Of a DNA stretch of 64,000 nt, positions 9,931 through 22,156 are shown in pieces. The translations under genes and the position numbers were made by a program. How positions within the stretch are numbered: position 1 is the stretch's first letter; the number at the start of each line of letters is the position of its first letter. Under the pieces are notes generated by a model. That model made no database searches. It was not told the origin of the DNA and saw only the letters and a program-made list of their open reading frames with translations. This stretch comes from Cordilura impudica (taxonomy: Eukaryota > Arthropoda > Insecta > Diptera > Scathophagidae): assembly GCA_963682025.1 (NCBI GenBank), contig OY821518.1, forward strand, positions 17,454,422-17,518,421, given 5' to 3'.

Positions 9931-12300
9931 TCCCGTTTACTATGCGTATGTATTCCTCGTATCTGGGACATTCAAAGGAAACAGGTTCCGCATCTTCACA
10001 TAATTCCGGGCTTTTAGGGCACATATGGTAAATCATGGTGTTGGCACTTAAAGGCGTAGCTCTTGAAACAACCGTGGCCGGTTAACTTCGCCAATTTTTA
10101 ACACTTGGTACTAGCCTATGGGTCCACCTCCCTTTGGGTATTTTATACCACCTTTTTTAGTTTCATTGTTTTGTTCCTTTCCACGTACCACCTCTATTGT
10201 GAATTTCCTCAGGGTTTTCCTCCTATGCGGCATGCACTATCTTCTTCTGCTGCTAGGTCAATTGGTATCATTCAAGCTAGCAGAGATATAGCCTCCAGTG
10301 ATATGGTCCTATACCCACAGCAGACTCTCAGACAGTTTTGCCTGAACAACGAAAGTGCGTTTCTTCTTGATGAGTTTCTAATAATCTTTGCACAGATTGC
10401 AGCTCCATACTACAATATTATCCTAGCAAGTGCGTTGCCAACTGCTGCTGCAATTAGTCATGCATATTCCATGTGAGTTTTAAACCACAACCGATCATCT
10501 ATCTTACCAGATATGCTATTTCTGTGAGGATGTGGTTTCCACATTAACCACTCCTAGTTTAGTGATTTCTTTCTTGCTGAGTCTGCTAATTAAAGCTGCT
10601 TCTGTTTTTTATGCGGCAAGTTCCAATCCAACTATTTCCAGCCAGATCCGTTTTAAACGGATGGTTTCATTGGCATACTTTTACATTTCGTCCAGCAAGT
10701 CTGAACAGATTGCGACAGCTATATCGTCTGCAAATCCTACTATGTCGGTTTCCTCGGAACTTTAAAGTTCGAGAAGTTGATTGTACATTAGATTCCACAA
10801 CAACGGCATCAGTACTGAGCCCTAGGGGACCCGGCTGAGGTCTCATATGAGACCATTCCTATTTCCATTTCATACCAAAGGATCCTGTATATAAAGTAGT
10901 CTCCTAGGATCTTCATAAGGTAATTTGGCACGTTCAACTTCCGCAGTGAAAGCATTATGTGATTCCAACCCGCGCTATTAAATGAATTTTTATATCAACT
11001 TTAATTGCCGCACAATATTTTCTGCTCCCTTTTCCTCTTTGACCACTTTCGCCATTTGCCTCATCCTGTAGCATCTATTGCCGGTTGGGCTTTTCTGAGT
11101 ACATATTGTTTTTCTGATAGTCCCCGAGCACTTTCCACAACTGGTAGAAGTCTGTTATATATGACCTTTCTAGTACTTTTCCGATAGTACCTAGTAAGCA
11201 GATCGGTCGGTAGGAGGATGGTTTCCGAATTAGGTCGAGCTTCTGTTTCCTCCAGGATTGTGTATATATGCTGTTTTTCAGGCACTCATTAAGTACCTCT
11301 GAAAACAGATGCGGTTTAGCCTTACGCGCCGTCTTTAGTGCTTTATTCTGTGTTACGTCCAGGCGTGGTGCTTTATTATCGCTAATCTTTAGGCATATTG
11401 ACAATATCTCAGCATCAGTCACCCTCTCTATTACAATATCCAAGGATGGATTAGGTCTGGGGGTTCCGTTCTTTCGGAAAAAGTGCTCCCACTATTTTAC
11501 CAAGTGGATGCGGTCATGTGACTTGGGGTTATTTGATTCACTTATACATGAAATCACTGCTCTGTAGGCATTGCCCCACGAATTTGAGTCCACGTCCTCA
11601 CTCCATTTCCTGAAGCTATCTCGTTGCTCCCCTTCATAGTTTTCTTTTTTGAGATTTCTTCTAGATTGCTGGTATTTCTGCTCTCTTATATGTGAGTCGG
11701 GTGCCAACCGACACCTCTGAAACCATTGTCTCGCCTTAAGGCACTCTGCTTGGAGCTCTGCTGTCTCTGTGTTTCACCAGTAGTTTTGTTTTCTGTTCCT
11801 TGTCTGACTTCTTCTGGTCATTGCCGTATCGCATGCTTCATGAAGGGCTCCGATTAGCTGGTCTGTCAGTGTTCAGCGAACACTTCTTTGAAGGTATCGA
11901 ATATTTTCTTCGTCTACATTTGAAATGTACTGTTTTGGTGAAATATTTGTACTTCTTCCATGTCCACTTTAACTATGATAGCCTGGTGATTGGTGTGGGT
12001 ATGGTGTTCACTTGGGGTCTCTTGCTTAGGTCGGTCTCACAAAGGTAAGATTAACTACGGAGCCATGCTCTCCTCTTCTGGATTAGGTCTAGTTGGGAAA
12101 AAGCTTCAAGAAGTGGACATCGTCTTGCATTGGTATGTTGGCTTCTCCAGTCTGTGGACCAGGCATTGAAATCGGGCCCAATAATGACGATTGGGTTGTA
12201 TTTTTGTAGCACCCATGACTAGTTATTCTATGTATACTTCGAAATCTTTCAGTAGGATATTCGGTGGTACATAGCAACTATAAAATTAGCCATAATTTTT
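9925..12300 (-). pseudogene. R1-like LINE relic, endonuclease-RT-C-terminus (copy A)
   Basis: On the minus strand, broken frames follow the R1 ORF2 order. First comes a degenerate endonuclease region near 12.2-12.0 kb. A linker at 11.7-11.5 kb carries FRKWSEDVDSNSWGNAYRAV. Next is the RT N-terminal part (VTDAEILSICLKISDNKAPR, SSYRPICLL.TIGKVLERS), then LLWNLMYN and the FADDIA catalytic box at 10717-10734. Last is a tail with KGRWTHRLVPSV and CPKSPELCEDAEPVSFECPR. Frameshifts and stops are frequent; the longest open piece is 122 codons (11075-11443). R1 elements normally sit in 28S rDNA; no rDNA is seen here. Confidence 0.8.
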
Positions 12301-12317
12301 TTCCAATAACACGTCAT

Positions 12318-12362
12318 AAAGTACTGAAAAATTACCACCTCAGACAATGACCCCGAAAATGT
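12318..12362 (-). repeat. tail fragment of dispersed repeat family Y
   Basis: A 22-nt identity, beginning CAGACAATGACCCCG, is shared with 43946-43967. In both places it follows a family-Y-like AGTACT...CACC stretch. Confidence 0.45.
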
Positions 12363-15087
12363 ACCACAGTATAATGAAAGATTTACATAGTAATCATGGT
12401 ATTTTTTAATGACCAAATATTTCGGCCCTTTTATATTAATAATATTTTGTCATATTAAGCTAAGCACAAATTTAAGCCGAAGTAAGCGGGAATGTTTCTT
12501 TTAGCAATAAAGCCACAGCTAGAGTATTTTTTTCATTATAATTTTTTATATATTGAAAAATTTTGATTTCGTGTAAACCTCCAAAGAAATAGTTACATAA
12601 AGTTTTATAAAAAAAAAAAATTAAAATAAAGTTGTAAAGTTAACTAGCAGCACGCCACGAGGTTGCTGATCAACAGTATATACAAAGTGGTATGAGTATA
12701 TAAAGAAATTAAAGCCAGAGATTAATAAAAATTTTTAAAATTTAGCTTTAAGCTATAAATGCTATAAATACATAGTTTCATGTAAACAAAACTTTTCCCT
12801 ATCTTAAGCTGAAAATAATGAATATTGTTTGCCGACGTCTTCTTTGTTTTAGTTTTCGTTTCTTATTGTTCAAGTTTTTGGAATTATGTAGGTACCTACC
12901 TGGGCTTTTATAATATTTTCTAACCTTATTCCAACATTGCAAAAGATTAAAAAACATATTTTTTTTAATCTCACTAAAACAAACATTTACTTTGAAAACT
13001 ACATTTAATGAAATAACAGATTTTTTTTTTCCTAAGTTTTGGAAACAAACACACAACTAAAAAAAAGATTTCATAGACGAATTTTTTAGAGACGTAAAAT
13101 CCTGTCATTGTCATCGGCTAGCAACAACTATTGCATACAGATAATCAACAACATCTAGAGGAAAGCCTTAAAGGTTGGTTGGCAAAACGAGCGATAAAAG
13201 CAAAAACAAAAACAAATTATTCAAATCCGCCATCTAGGGGAAACGGCAAAACTATAAACTTAACATCCACATTTAATAAACTAATAGACAGACTAAGGCG
13301 ATAGATAGATAGAGCAGAAAAAAAAACTTATCTAAAAGTAGAAAAAACTACGCACAGATTGAAAAAGTGAAAATTCTTTAGCGTCAACAAGAAATTGAAG
13401 AAAAAAAAACTGAACCAAACTTTAGAAAACAAAGTAAAGGCTATGAGTTTCGAAAAAAAAAATAAGGAAAATATATAACGGAAATATTGCCTGGCACAAT
13501 GGGTGATGAGCTATTCACACTTTACTGATATGTTCCTAACAGTTGTTCATGTTTGACGTGGCTACAATTTTGCAAATATTGTTAGTGAACAATTAAGGGT
13601 CCCAGTGAATATGTATAAAATTTTTTCTGTATTTTCAAACAAAAAAGTTCAGGAAAAAATGATTGTTTTCGCAAAAATCTTAATAAAATTTGTTTAACCG
13701 ATTCTTGGCTATAATATTGCCAAATAGAGTTAAGCGGTATAACAACTTCTGAATTAGCTGTTTAACAAAATCGGATGACACTTTTTCTAGAGTGGGCCGG
13801 TTTTCAGAATCTTTTGAGGCCCATAAAAAAAACAGATAACCAAACCCGCCAAACGGGGGTTTTGCTACCCTGTGGGAGTTGTATCGAACTAATAGTGCCA
13901 AGTCCATGTATCTTTCAAAAGTCTATTTGTCGTACAGTGCAATTATTACAATATTTTAATGTTTTGATCAGTATGATCACCAGAAAGCGGTGTAACTAAA
14001 AACATTTAAGTTATATAAATACAAAGGAAAATAAAGAGTTTTTTATTTTACTTTAAAAAAAGATTAAATAGTTTGCTTAATATTTTTTTTTTTACATATT
14101 ACAGACTTTATGAGTAAAAAATATAATTTACAATTTTTAATAGTTAAAAATTGAAATATGGCTTATTCTGAAACTTTAGGTTACTTCAATTTAAAGATAT
14201 TTTGATCTAAATTTTAATTTAGAATAAGCGAAAAACTATTTTGAAACTTTAAACATCTTGTAGTTGATTTGTTAATTCCGTAATAAGTACAATGAAAATC
14301 TTCATATAGTAAACGCTTTTGATGTAATTCACGAAAAAGAGTATGAATCCTTACAAAATCTGGCAATGCATCTCATCTCATACTATTTGTTAAAATATTG
14401 AATATAAACATCATAACAAATGAGGATCCACGAATTCATGAAGATAGTAGTCCTGGAAAATTGCGCTTACATTCATAAGAAAGAATTTGCATGAAATTCA
14501 TCGACGGATAAATTAACTAAATGCAAATTTGACAAATATTTCCTGATTTTTTTTCTATTTTAGCAGAACGATTTTCATAAGTCGAAGTATAAAATTAAGT
14601 AACAATATTTCAAATTTATTCTAAAGAAAGAAACATACAATAATTTTAAAATGATAGTATTTCATGTTATTTGTATGATTATATTATATGCAATCTTTTC
14701 CTGCATTAATTACAAAATTATTAATGCAGGAACTAACTTTAACTATTGAATTTCTATTTGTTAATAAACACTATTACCCCATTGATTTCTGTACCTAATA
14801 AAATATCATCATTGACTGAAGTGGCAGCCTTCAAAAAATCATTATATATCGCATCAACTTGTTTTCTCTTTTCCGTGGAAACTATAATCTGATTAGTGAA
14901 CACTACTAAATTTATACACGTATATCAAAAATTTTTTTACATTTATATATTATATTATTATTTTGTAATTATATTATATTATTGGAATTTTTAACAAACA
15001 TTAATTTGACACAAGAATTTTTCAAATGATTTTCTATAAAAATTTTTGGCTTTATAATTCGTGAGGTTATGTTTAGTTTTATAATAT
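12363..15087. other. AT-rich DNA with no recognisable gene
   Basis: Only short chance frames and homopolymer runs. No element termini, RNA genes or protein motifs were recognised. Confidence 0.55.
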
Positions 15088-15480
15088 ATACCTATACCAC
15101 TATGAGGTCAGGGTATAATGACTTTGAACTGATGTTGCTAATTACCAAAAATATTTTACCTAGACCCATCTTTTGCTATACCGATCGACTCAGAATCACT
15201 TTATGAGTCGCCTTAGCGATGTCTGTCCATCCGCCCGTCCGCCTGTCTATGTGTACATGTAAACCTTGTAATCAAACTACAGGTCGCAAATAAGAATATA
15301 TTTTTATGAAATATGGTATATAAGATTCTACCGGCCATAGTATGAAGCGCTATTGAAAATGGTGGAAATCGATGCATGTTCAGAACTAGTCGCCATACAA
15401 ATATCTCCTATGAAATCGACTTAAATTGCCATAAGATCCTAATTATCATATAGATCTCGGTCAAATTTAACCTTATAAAA
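15088..15480 (-). mobile_element. mini-me-like element M11, old partial copy
   Basis: Begins CCTATACCACTATG and keeps GGGTATAATGACTTT, ACCAAAAATATTTTACC, a decayed GTCCGCCTGTC run at 15220-15250 and ACAGGTCGCAAAT. It is more diverged than copies M1-M10, and the hairpin half is missing. Confidence 0.75.
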
Positions 15481-15807
15481 GGATAAACAAATTTTTGGTT
15501 AGCTCTGGTAATTTTTGATTTGAAAATAACTCCCGAACACCCGGTTTGATTAAATATATTGTACTATGTTATTTTCCTTTAATTATTCTCATATCTATTT
15601 CTGCTACTTATTTGGAGCCCGCATCCCAGCATGTAAAAGCGAATGTTTATTTTTTAAAAAATGCTTTTGCAAAATTATAGTATTTTGTATTAGAAGTTAA
15701 CTCTTTCTATAAAAAACCATTATTGATTTTATAAAAAAAATTAAATAAGAAATTAATGACTTACTTGTCAGAAAAGAAAAACAATTAGCTTTAAATTTAT
15801 TGTTTTA

Positions 15808-16235
15808 CTAGATGTAACCCGGTGTGCTTCGCTACACCCTCCCCCTCCCCTCCCCCTTCGGAATCGTTGTGAAAGGGCTCACGCAAAGTCCCAATGCTCT
15901 CACTAATACAGTAATTCAGATATATTACATTTAATAATATGTTTGTGTGGGGGCACTACGCGCATTTATCTAATCCCGCCCATTTTTTTGCCTGACTACT
16001 CACGTTAATAATAGATTACTTGAGACAAATTTGCAAAGCTTTCTCTATCATAGTACTTAATAAATATGATATTAAAAATTTACTTTGTATGGGAGTGCCA
16101 CGACCACTAAAAATATTTAAAAAACTTAAAGCCTGTAGCACTCCCATATCCGCAGTAAGACTACGTGAAAATTTCAGGAAGATCATACGAACAAACAAAC
16201 AAACTAATATTACCTCTTTATTATGTTAGTATAGA
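15808..16235 (-). mobile_element. Helitron-like element, family H-A, short copy
   Basis: On the minus strand it starts A|TCTATACTAAC at 16235 and ends CTAG|T at 15808-15811, preceded by the GGTGT...ACACC hairpin. TC start, 3' hairpin, CTRR end and AT insertion context fit a non-autonomous Helitron. Inside are one GTGCCACGACCAC-type unit and an ACAAACAAACAAAC run. No Rep/helicase coding is present. Confidence 0.72.
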
Positions 16236-16639
16236 TTATTAGTATAGATTTTTTTATTTCAATGCTTGCTGATGCTGATATACAATGTTTTTTGTTTTTT
16301 CATTCTGTACCAAAATTATCAGATTTTTCGGCGTTCCTACCCTGGATGAAGGTACATGTAGCTGCCCATGAGAAGAAGATGGATTATCCATATTTGATTT
16401 GGCAACACTTAACTATTGGCCTTGAACTTAGAATATCATTTGGCAATTTTTCTTTTTAGCGATTTTTGATTTTGTCCATTTTTGATTTTGAAAATTTTTG
16501 TTTTTTGGGCGATTTTTATTTTTCTCGATTTTTGGGTTTGGCGACTTTTGGTTTTGGCGATATATTTTCCACAACAAATCATATTGATAACTAATGAACT
16601 TGTCAAAAGCCTGTCCCTTTCGTAGTGCTTAATATTTTT

Positions 16640-17621
16640 TACATAGGAGGTGCCACGCCCACTAATCCCATCCCACCCAATTTTTATTGGACTACTCACA
16701 TTAATATCTGATGGACTCATGCAAAATGTCGAGTCTTTCCCTTTTATAGTACACCAGTTATATGATATTAGATATCTACTTTGCATGGGCGGTGCTACAC
16801 CCACTGCTTCGATCACGCCCATTTTTTATTCGACTAATCACACAAAGAACCTATGGGCTCACGCAAAAGCCACAAAGCTCTCTCTTTTACAGTACTCCAG
16901 AAATATGATATTAAATTTTTACTTTGCATGGAGAGTGCCACGCCCATTGGTGTGAACCCGCCAGTTTTTTGTTCGACTACTCATACTATTACTTTGTATA
17001 GGTGGTGCCACGCCCACTGCTCCGATGACGCCCATTTTTTGTCTAACTAATCAAATAAATAACTTATGGGCTCACACAAAGTCCCAAGACTCTCACTATT
17101 ACAGTACTCCACATATATGGCATTTTAAATTTACTTTGTATGGCAGGTGCCACGCCTATTGGTCCGATACTGCCCATTTTGCATCCGACTACTCACATTA
17201 ATAATAGGTGACATCAAAAAAATTTGAAAAGCTCTATCTATCACAGCACTCGAGATATATAATATTGAACTATTACTTATATGGGAGGTACCATGCCCAC
17301 TTATCCAATCCCGCCCATTTCCGGCGTAGGTACTAATATTAACAATAGGTGACCTCACACAAATTTGCAAAGCTCTCTCTATCATAGTACTCAATATATG
17401 TATATGATATTAAAAATTTACTTTGTGTAGGAGGTGCCACGCCCACTAAAAATATTTAAAAAATTATAGCCTATAGCACTTCCCATATCCGCAGTAAGAC
17501 TCTGTGAAAATTTCAAGAAGATCAGATGAGTAGTTAAGGAGATTACCTCCTACAAACAAACAAACAAACAAACAAACAAACAAACAAACACACATTACCT
17601 CTTTATAATATTAAGTATAGA
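16640..17621 (-). mobile_element. Helitron-like element, family H-A, with tandem ~142-bp units
   Basis: The 5' end (minus strand) is A|TCTATACTTAATATT at 17621. Inside, GGTGCCACGCCCAC-type units recur at about 16644, 16787, 16931, 17001 (after a short unit), 17141, 17283 and 17428, so the period is about 140-148 bp. Each unit carries a conserved core (CGCCCATTTTTT, ACTACTCAC, TTGCAAAGCTCTCTCTAT). The CTAG end is not found on the left, where T-rich DNA (16236-16640) intervenes. Non-coding. Confidence 0.68.
17552..17592 (+). repeat. (CAAA)n microsatellite
   Basis: About ten CAAA units inside the Helitron-like 5' region. The same kind of run lies near the 5' end of the other Helitron family at 40751-40784. 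Confidence 0.95.
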
Positions 17622-17827
17622 TTAATATTCAAATGAAACAATCTATTTAAGAATGTGTATATAAATTGATGTTGTTTTATTAACGGTTCAAATTGAAGTA
17701 AGGAAGAAATGAAAAAAAAATATTTATAACTACAAATTCAATGATTCTTATTTATGATTCTTATTTAACAATACAAATATAATAAAGTTGTAAACAGTAT
17801 TTCAAATAAAGTATGTATATAACAACA
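17621..17827 (-). repeat. copia 3' LTR
   Basis: 207 bp. On the minus strand it starts TGTTGTTATATAC and ends GAATATTAAT. Its partner is 195 bp. The main differences are an A-run length change, a duplicated ATGATTCTTATTT block in this copy and a few substitutions. Confidence 0.88.
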
Positions 17828-17844
17828 TGCCTCCTCAACTTTAT

Positions 17845-20440
17845 TTACTTTTGAACCATGCCAAATTTAAGACTGCATAGATTGTGTTTCATTTTTGCCA
17901 CAGGTTTTGTCAAGGCATCTGCCGGCATCTCATTAGTTGACATGTATTTAAGTTCTATGATTTTCTTCTCAACAGCATCTCTGACGAAATGATATTTATA
18001 ATGAATATGTTTAGTTCTTGAATGATGAGCACCAAATTTTGCCATTTGTTGAGCACTTTGAGAATCGGAAAATACTTGAATTGGTTTTTCATTCTTGTAG
18101 CCTAAATCCTCCAATATATATGAGAGATAACAAGCTTCCTTTGCAGCCTCTGTTAAAGCCACATATTCCGCCTCTGCACTAGATGTAGCGATTACCTTTT
18201 GTTTTCTGGATTCCCAAGAAATGACTCCACCTACGAAAATAAAACAAAATCCAGTTTGTGATTTTCTATCATTTCCATCCTGCGCCCAATTGGCATCAAC
18301 AAAGCCCGCTATTTCTAAACCTGTTTTATTATATGTTAATACTGAGTCTTTGGTCGAATTAAGATATTTTATAATATGTAGTGCAACGTTTAGGTGCTGC
18401 TTTCTGGGATCTTGTGAAAATTGGGAAAGCAAGTTAATGCTGCATGTTATATCTGGACGACTATATAAAGATAAATGTAGCAAAGATCCAATAATTTCCT
18501 GATAGTAAGTTTGGTTAATTTTGTCTGCCTCTCCAGAAATTGTTGGTTCTTTTTCTAATTTTAATTTAGCTTGCATTGGAATTTTAACTGATTTTGAATT
18601 TTCTAAACCATATTTCGAAACAATATTTGAAATATATCCAGGTTGTGATATTGAAAGTGTTCCTTTTCCAACATTAATTTCTAAACCAATGCAATGTTTT
18701 GGTTCCAAAAGATCTCGAATTTCAAAATTTTCTTGTAGTTTAATTATAAATGTTTCTGTGTAATTATCGTCGTTTGAAGCTATGACTATATCATCAACAT
18801 AAAGTGCCACCATCATTGTTCTATTCGATGATTGAGTAAAATAAATGCATTGATCATATTTTGATTGATTTAATCAAAATTGTTTAATTATTGCATCAAT
18901 CCTTTTAAACCACTGCCTTCCAGCTTGTTTTAAACCATAGATAGCCTTTTCTAATTTGCAGACTTGATTCTTAGTTTTCTCCTGAATGAATCCTTCCGGT
19001 TGCTCCATAAATGTTTCTTCGTCCAAATCACCGTTTAAAAATGCTGTGGATACGTCCAACTGCCGAAGTTTTAAATCATTCTCAACAACTAGAGCATATA
19101 TTAAACGAAGTGAACTTTGACGTACGACAGGAGCAAATGTATCCATATAGTCAACACCTAACTTCTGTGTGTAGCCTTTGGCGACTAGTCTGGCTTTTCT
19201 TTTTTTTATTGTTCCATCTGGTCTATATTTCGATTTCAATAACCATTTGCATCCTACGGGTTTTCGGCCTTGTGGTAAGTCAGTTAATTTCCACGTCCCA
19301 TTTTTCATAAGAGAGTTGTATTCATCCAGTATCGCGCTATGCCACTCGTTGCTGTCATTTGAAGATAAAGCTTCTTTTAACGTTTTTGTATCATCATGTT
19401 TTTCTTTAATAGAATTTGTTATTTCTTGACTTTTACCGAATGTCCAAGACCTCAATCTCTGTTTAATAGAATTTACAGGATTTTCAACACAATGACCTAA
19501 ACCAGCATCATCTATTTCTTGTACTCTTGAGTAATTTTCGTCCTTTTCGGTATTTGTCAGATCATTTTTATTTGATGTGTCTTCAAAAACATCTTCTGAC
19601 TCATCGTCATTCATTTCAGCATTCGATATTTCAGATACGCTTTTATATTGGAACTTATAAAACCCATCGCCATTTGATTTATTTTCGTTATCATTTCTAT
19701 AAAGCTCGTGTTCTAAAAATTTGACGTCTCTACTTTTGATGACAAGTTTGGAACCTGCTTGCCATAATCTGTAGGCTTTTGATTCATCTGAATATCCGAC
19801 AAGATAAAATTGGTGACTTCTAGCTTCCCACTTTGATTTGTTTGGTTTTTTATCCAACACAAACGATTTACAGCCAATCTGGCGCATATGACTAACTGAA
19901 GGAATTTTTCCAAATCACATTTCTTCCGGTGTTTTATTAGTGTTTAGAAGTGTTGGACAACGATTTCTGATATACGCAGCAGTATGAACAAGTTCTGCCC
20001 ACAAGCATTGAGGTAGATTCGCTTCTAGCATAAGACATCTAGCCATTTCCACTAGTGTGCGATTCATTCGCTCGGCTACTCCATTTTGCTGAGGAGTGTA
20101 TTCTACCGTCAATTGTCGCTTTATACCATTATTCTTTAAGAAATTTGAAAATTCGTGTGATGTTAATTCACGGGCGTTGTCACTACGAATTAGTTTAATC
20201 TTTTTACCAGTCTCGTTTTCTGCTTGCTGCATGAAATCTTTAAATGTTTGCAGGTACATATCTTTTGTTCTAAGAAAAACCACGAATACTTTCCTCGAAA
20301 AATCGTCAATAAACGTAGCAAAATAGATTTTTCTATTCAAGGATTCAACCCTCATTGGTCCACATAAATCAGTGTGTATCAGACCTAAAAGTTCGCTAGA
20401 CGATTTATCTTTCTTATGGGAAAACGGTAATCTTTTTTGT
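17845..20440 (-). pseudogene. pol: copia pol: integrase, reverse transcriptase, RNase H (disabled)
   Basis: One minus-strand frame carries in order the integrase core (GLIHTDLCGPM, FIDDFSRKVFVVF, EYTPQQNGVAERMNRTLVEM), the RT (KWLLKSKYRPDGTIKKRKAR, RLVAKGYTQKLGVDY, DVSTAFLNGDL, YGLKQAGRQW), the YVDD catalytic site at 18790-18801, and RNase H (GFVDANWAQD, ATSSAEAEYVAL). It ends at 17845 just before the 3' LTR. TGA stops at 19915-19917 (after the integrase core) and 18874-18876 (just before YVDD) interrupt the frame, and a 1-nt frameshift near 20448 separates it from gag. All key domains remain recognisable, so inactivation looks fairly recent. Confidence 0.93.
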
Positions 20441-21791
20441 TTACCACGAATACCATTTTCTCTGTTTGTAACTGTCCTAACTGTTTCAAATTCAAGTGCC
20501 CGTATCTTTTATGCCAAAGTTCTACATTGTTGCCTGCACATTGTTCAAGTTCCTGGGAAATTTGTGTGCATTTTTCATTAAGATCAACATTTTTGGCTGA
20601 TTTAACAATAAAAAGGCCATTATCCTTAACAGCTTCAATTAATTTCATACCATCTTTCAAAATTCGAGCGCTATTCACCGCCACTACCACCTTACAACCA
20701 CTTTCTGTTGCTTTTCGAGTGGATATTAAATTACAGCGTAAGTCAGGGATATACAAAGTGCTGTATAGATGCACTTTTTTCATTAAATTATCAACTTCTA
20801 CATTGAGTTCTACTGTGCCACAATATGAAGTGTCTATTGATATGAATGGTGCAGATAAACTACACATGTGTGAAGCTGCTCCACTATCAATGCACCATTT
20901 ATCAAATTTAGTTGAGTTGACGGACTGGACAGTATCTAAATTGATATTATCTGCGGTTACTATGAACCCTGCGTGGTTTTCTACGCAATTCAACTTGTCT
21001 TTGTTTGAACTAACTCTACAGTTTTTAGCCATATGCCCTTTTTTCCCACATCGATGACAATTATAAGGAAAATATGAATTGGACGTAACTTCTTTTTCCA
21101 TTTTTTTGTTACCTTGCCAATTCTTCTTCAAAAAATTTCGGTTGACCTTCATTGCTATATTTTCTGCTACTTTTTCTACATTTTTGTCTCCAATTTCCAG
21201 TAATCTTGCTCGTAGCGTTGTCAACCCCGGAAAATCATTTGCAGTGTCCAGCGCAGCTTTAATTGGATTGAATTTGGTTGATAAGGCATCCAGTAGCAAA
21301 ACAATAAGCAAGTCTTCGTCTAACTTAACATCCATCTCTGACAGACATGAAATACACATGTAAAATTCAATTAAAAATTGTGTAATAGTTTGATTATCAC
21401 CCATTCTTAAATTTAATAATTTACGGTATGATTCTGCCTTGCGTCTCATAGACTTACGATTATAGGTTTCTTCTAGATATTTCCATATTTCTTGTGACGT
21501 CTTGAAATTTTTTACCATCGATACAATATTGGGCTCTAATGCAATAAGGATCTCTGCTCTGGCATCCAAGTCCTTGTCGATAAATTCCTCGAGCAATTTT
21601 AGCTTACTTTCATATTCTTTTTTCTCTGCTGTTGTAGCTGATTGCGACAATAGACTTATTTCGGGTTTGTTCTCTTTTCCTAACACCATCTTTAAAAATC
21701 GGTTCTTGTGCAAAATGGCCTCTATTTGAGCCTTCCAAGTTCCGTAATTCGATCCATTAAAACAAGGGATCTTTCCAGTGTGTGTCGTCAT
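20385..21791 (-). CDS. gag: copia Gag-protease and GAG-pre-integrase region
   Basis: 468-residue ORF. The N-terminal half is a UBN2-type gag (FNGSNYGTWKAQIEAIL, KSMRRKAESYRKLLNLRM). A CCHC zinc knuckle (CHRCGKKGHMAKNC) spans residues 245-258, the protease active site WCIDSGAASHMC is around 299-310, and the pre-integrase motif LWHKRYGHL is at 425-433. Copia normally encodes one continuous polyprotein; here a shift near 20448 puts the last ~20 residues out of frame and ends the ORF at 20385. The Met at 21791 follows the leader after the primer site. Confidence 0.92.
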   Translation of the reverse strand: MTTHTGKIPCFNGSNYGTWKAQIEAILHKNRFLKMVLGKENKPEISLLSQSATTAEKKEYESKLKLLEEFIDKDLDARAEILIALEPNIVSMVKNFKTSQEIWKYLEETYNRKSMRRKAESYRKLLNLRMGDNQTITQFLIEFYMCISCLSEMDVKLDEDLLIVLLLDALSTKFNPIKAALDTANDFPGLTTLRARLLEIGDKNVEKVAENIAMKVNRNFLKKNWQGNKKMEKEVTSNSYFPYNCHRCGKKGHMAKNCRVSSNKDKLNCVENHAGFIVTADNINLDTVQSVNSTKFDKWCIDSGAASHMCSLSAPFISIDTSYCGTVELNVEVDNLMKKVHLYSTLYIPDLRCNLISTRKATESGCKVVVAVNSARILKDGMKLIEAVKDNGLFIVKSAKNVDLNEKCTQISQELEQCAGNNVELWHKRYGHLNLKQLGQLQTEKMVFVVNKKDYRFPIRKINRLANF

Positions 21792-21936
21792 ATTTTTAGC
21801 TTCAAATTTATTTTTATCTGCCCTTATGTAACAGCTTCCAGATCAATGTGTTACCACTACAAAATTCCACCAAATTGAATTAGCCTTCGTTTTACAATTC
21901 TTAAATATTCTGTAATACTTCGTCTTCCTGTTATGG

Positions 21937-21952
21937 TCCTGGGCCCATAACC
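21937..21952 (-). other. copia primer binding site, internal tRNA-iMet type
   Basis: The minus strand reads GGTTATGGGCCCAGGA. As in Drosophila copia, this would pair with an internal initiator-tRNA-Met fragment around the anticodon rather than with the tRNA 3' CCA end. Confidence 0.85.
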
Positions 21953-21961
21953 TATTTTTTT

Positions 21962-22156
21962 ATTAATATTCAAATGAAACAATCTATTTAAGGATGTGTA
22001 TATAAATTGATGTTGTTTTATTAACTGTTCAAATTGAAGTAAGAAAAAAAAAAAAAATAGTTATAACTACAAATTCAATGAACAATGTGTTTCTTATTTA
22101 ACAATACAAAAATAATAAAGTTGTAAACAGTATTTCAAATAAAGTATATAACAACA
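21962..22156 (-). repeat. copia 5' LTR
   Basis: 195 bp, direct repeat of 17621-17827, ending in ACAACA on the plus strand (TGTTGT start on minus). Separated from the primer site by about nine bases. Confidence 0.88.

Larger units (their letters stand above)
17621..22156 (-). mobile_element. nearly complete Ty1/copia LTR retrotransposon
   Basis: Two direct LTRs flank a 4.1-kb interior with a tRNA-iMet-type primer site next to the 5' LTR, gag-protease and integrase-RT-RNase H coding, and a purine tract (GAGGAGGCA on the minus strand) next to the 3' LTR. It sits directly against the 5' end of a Helitron-like repeat. A perfect 5-bp target duplication was not found. Two nonsense codons and one frameshift make it non-autonomous. 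Confidence 0.93.

Noticed and set aside
20437..21057. 206-codon open frame on the plus strand
   Set aside because: It is the antisense shadow of copia gag, whose zinc knuckle and protease motifs are on the minus strand.
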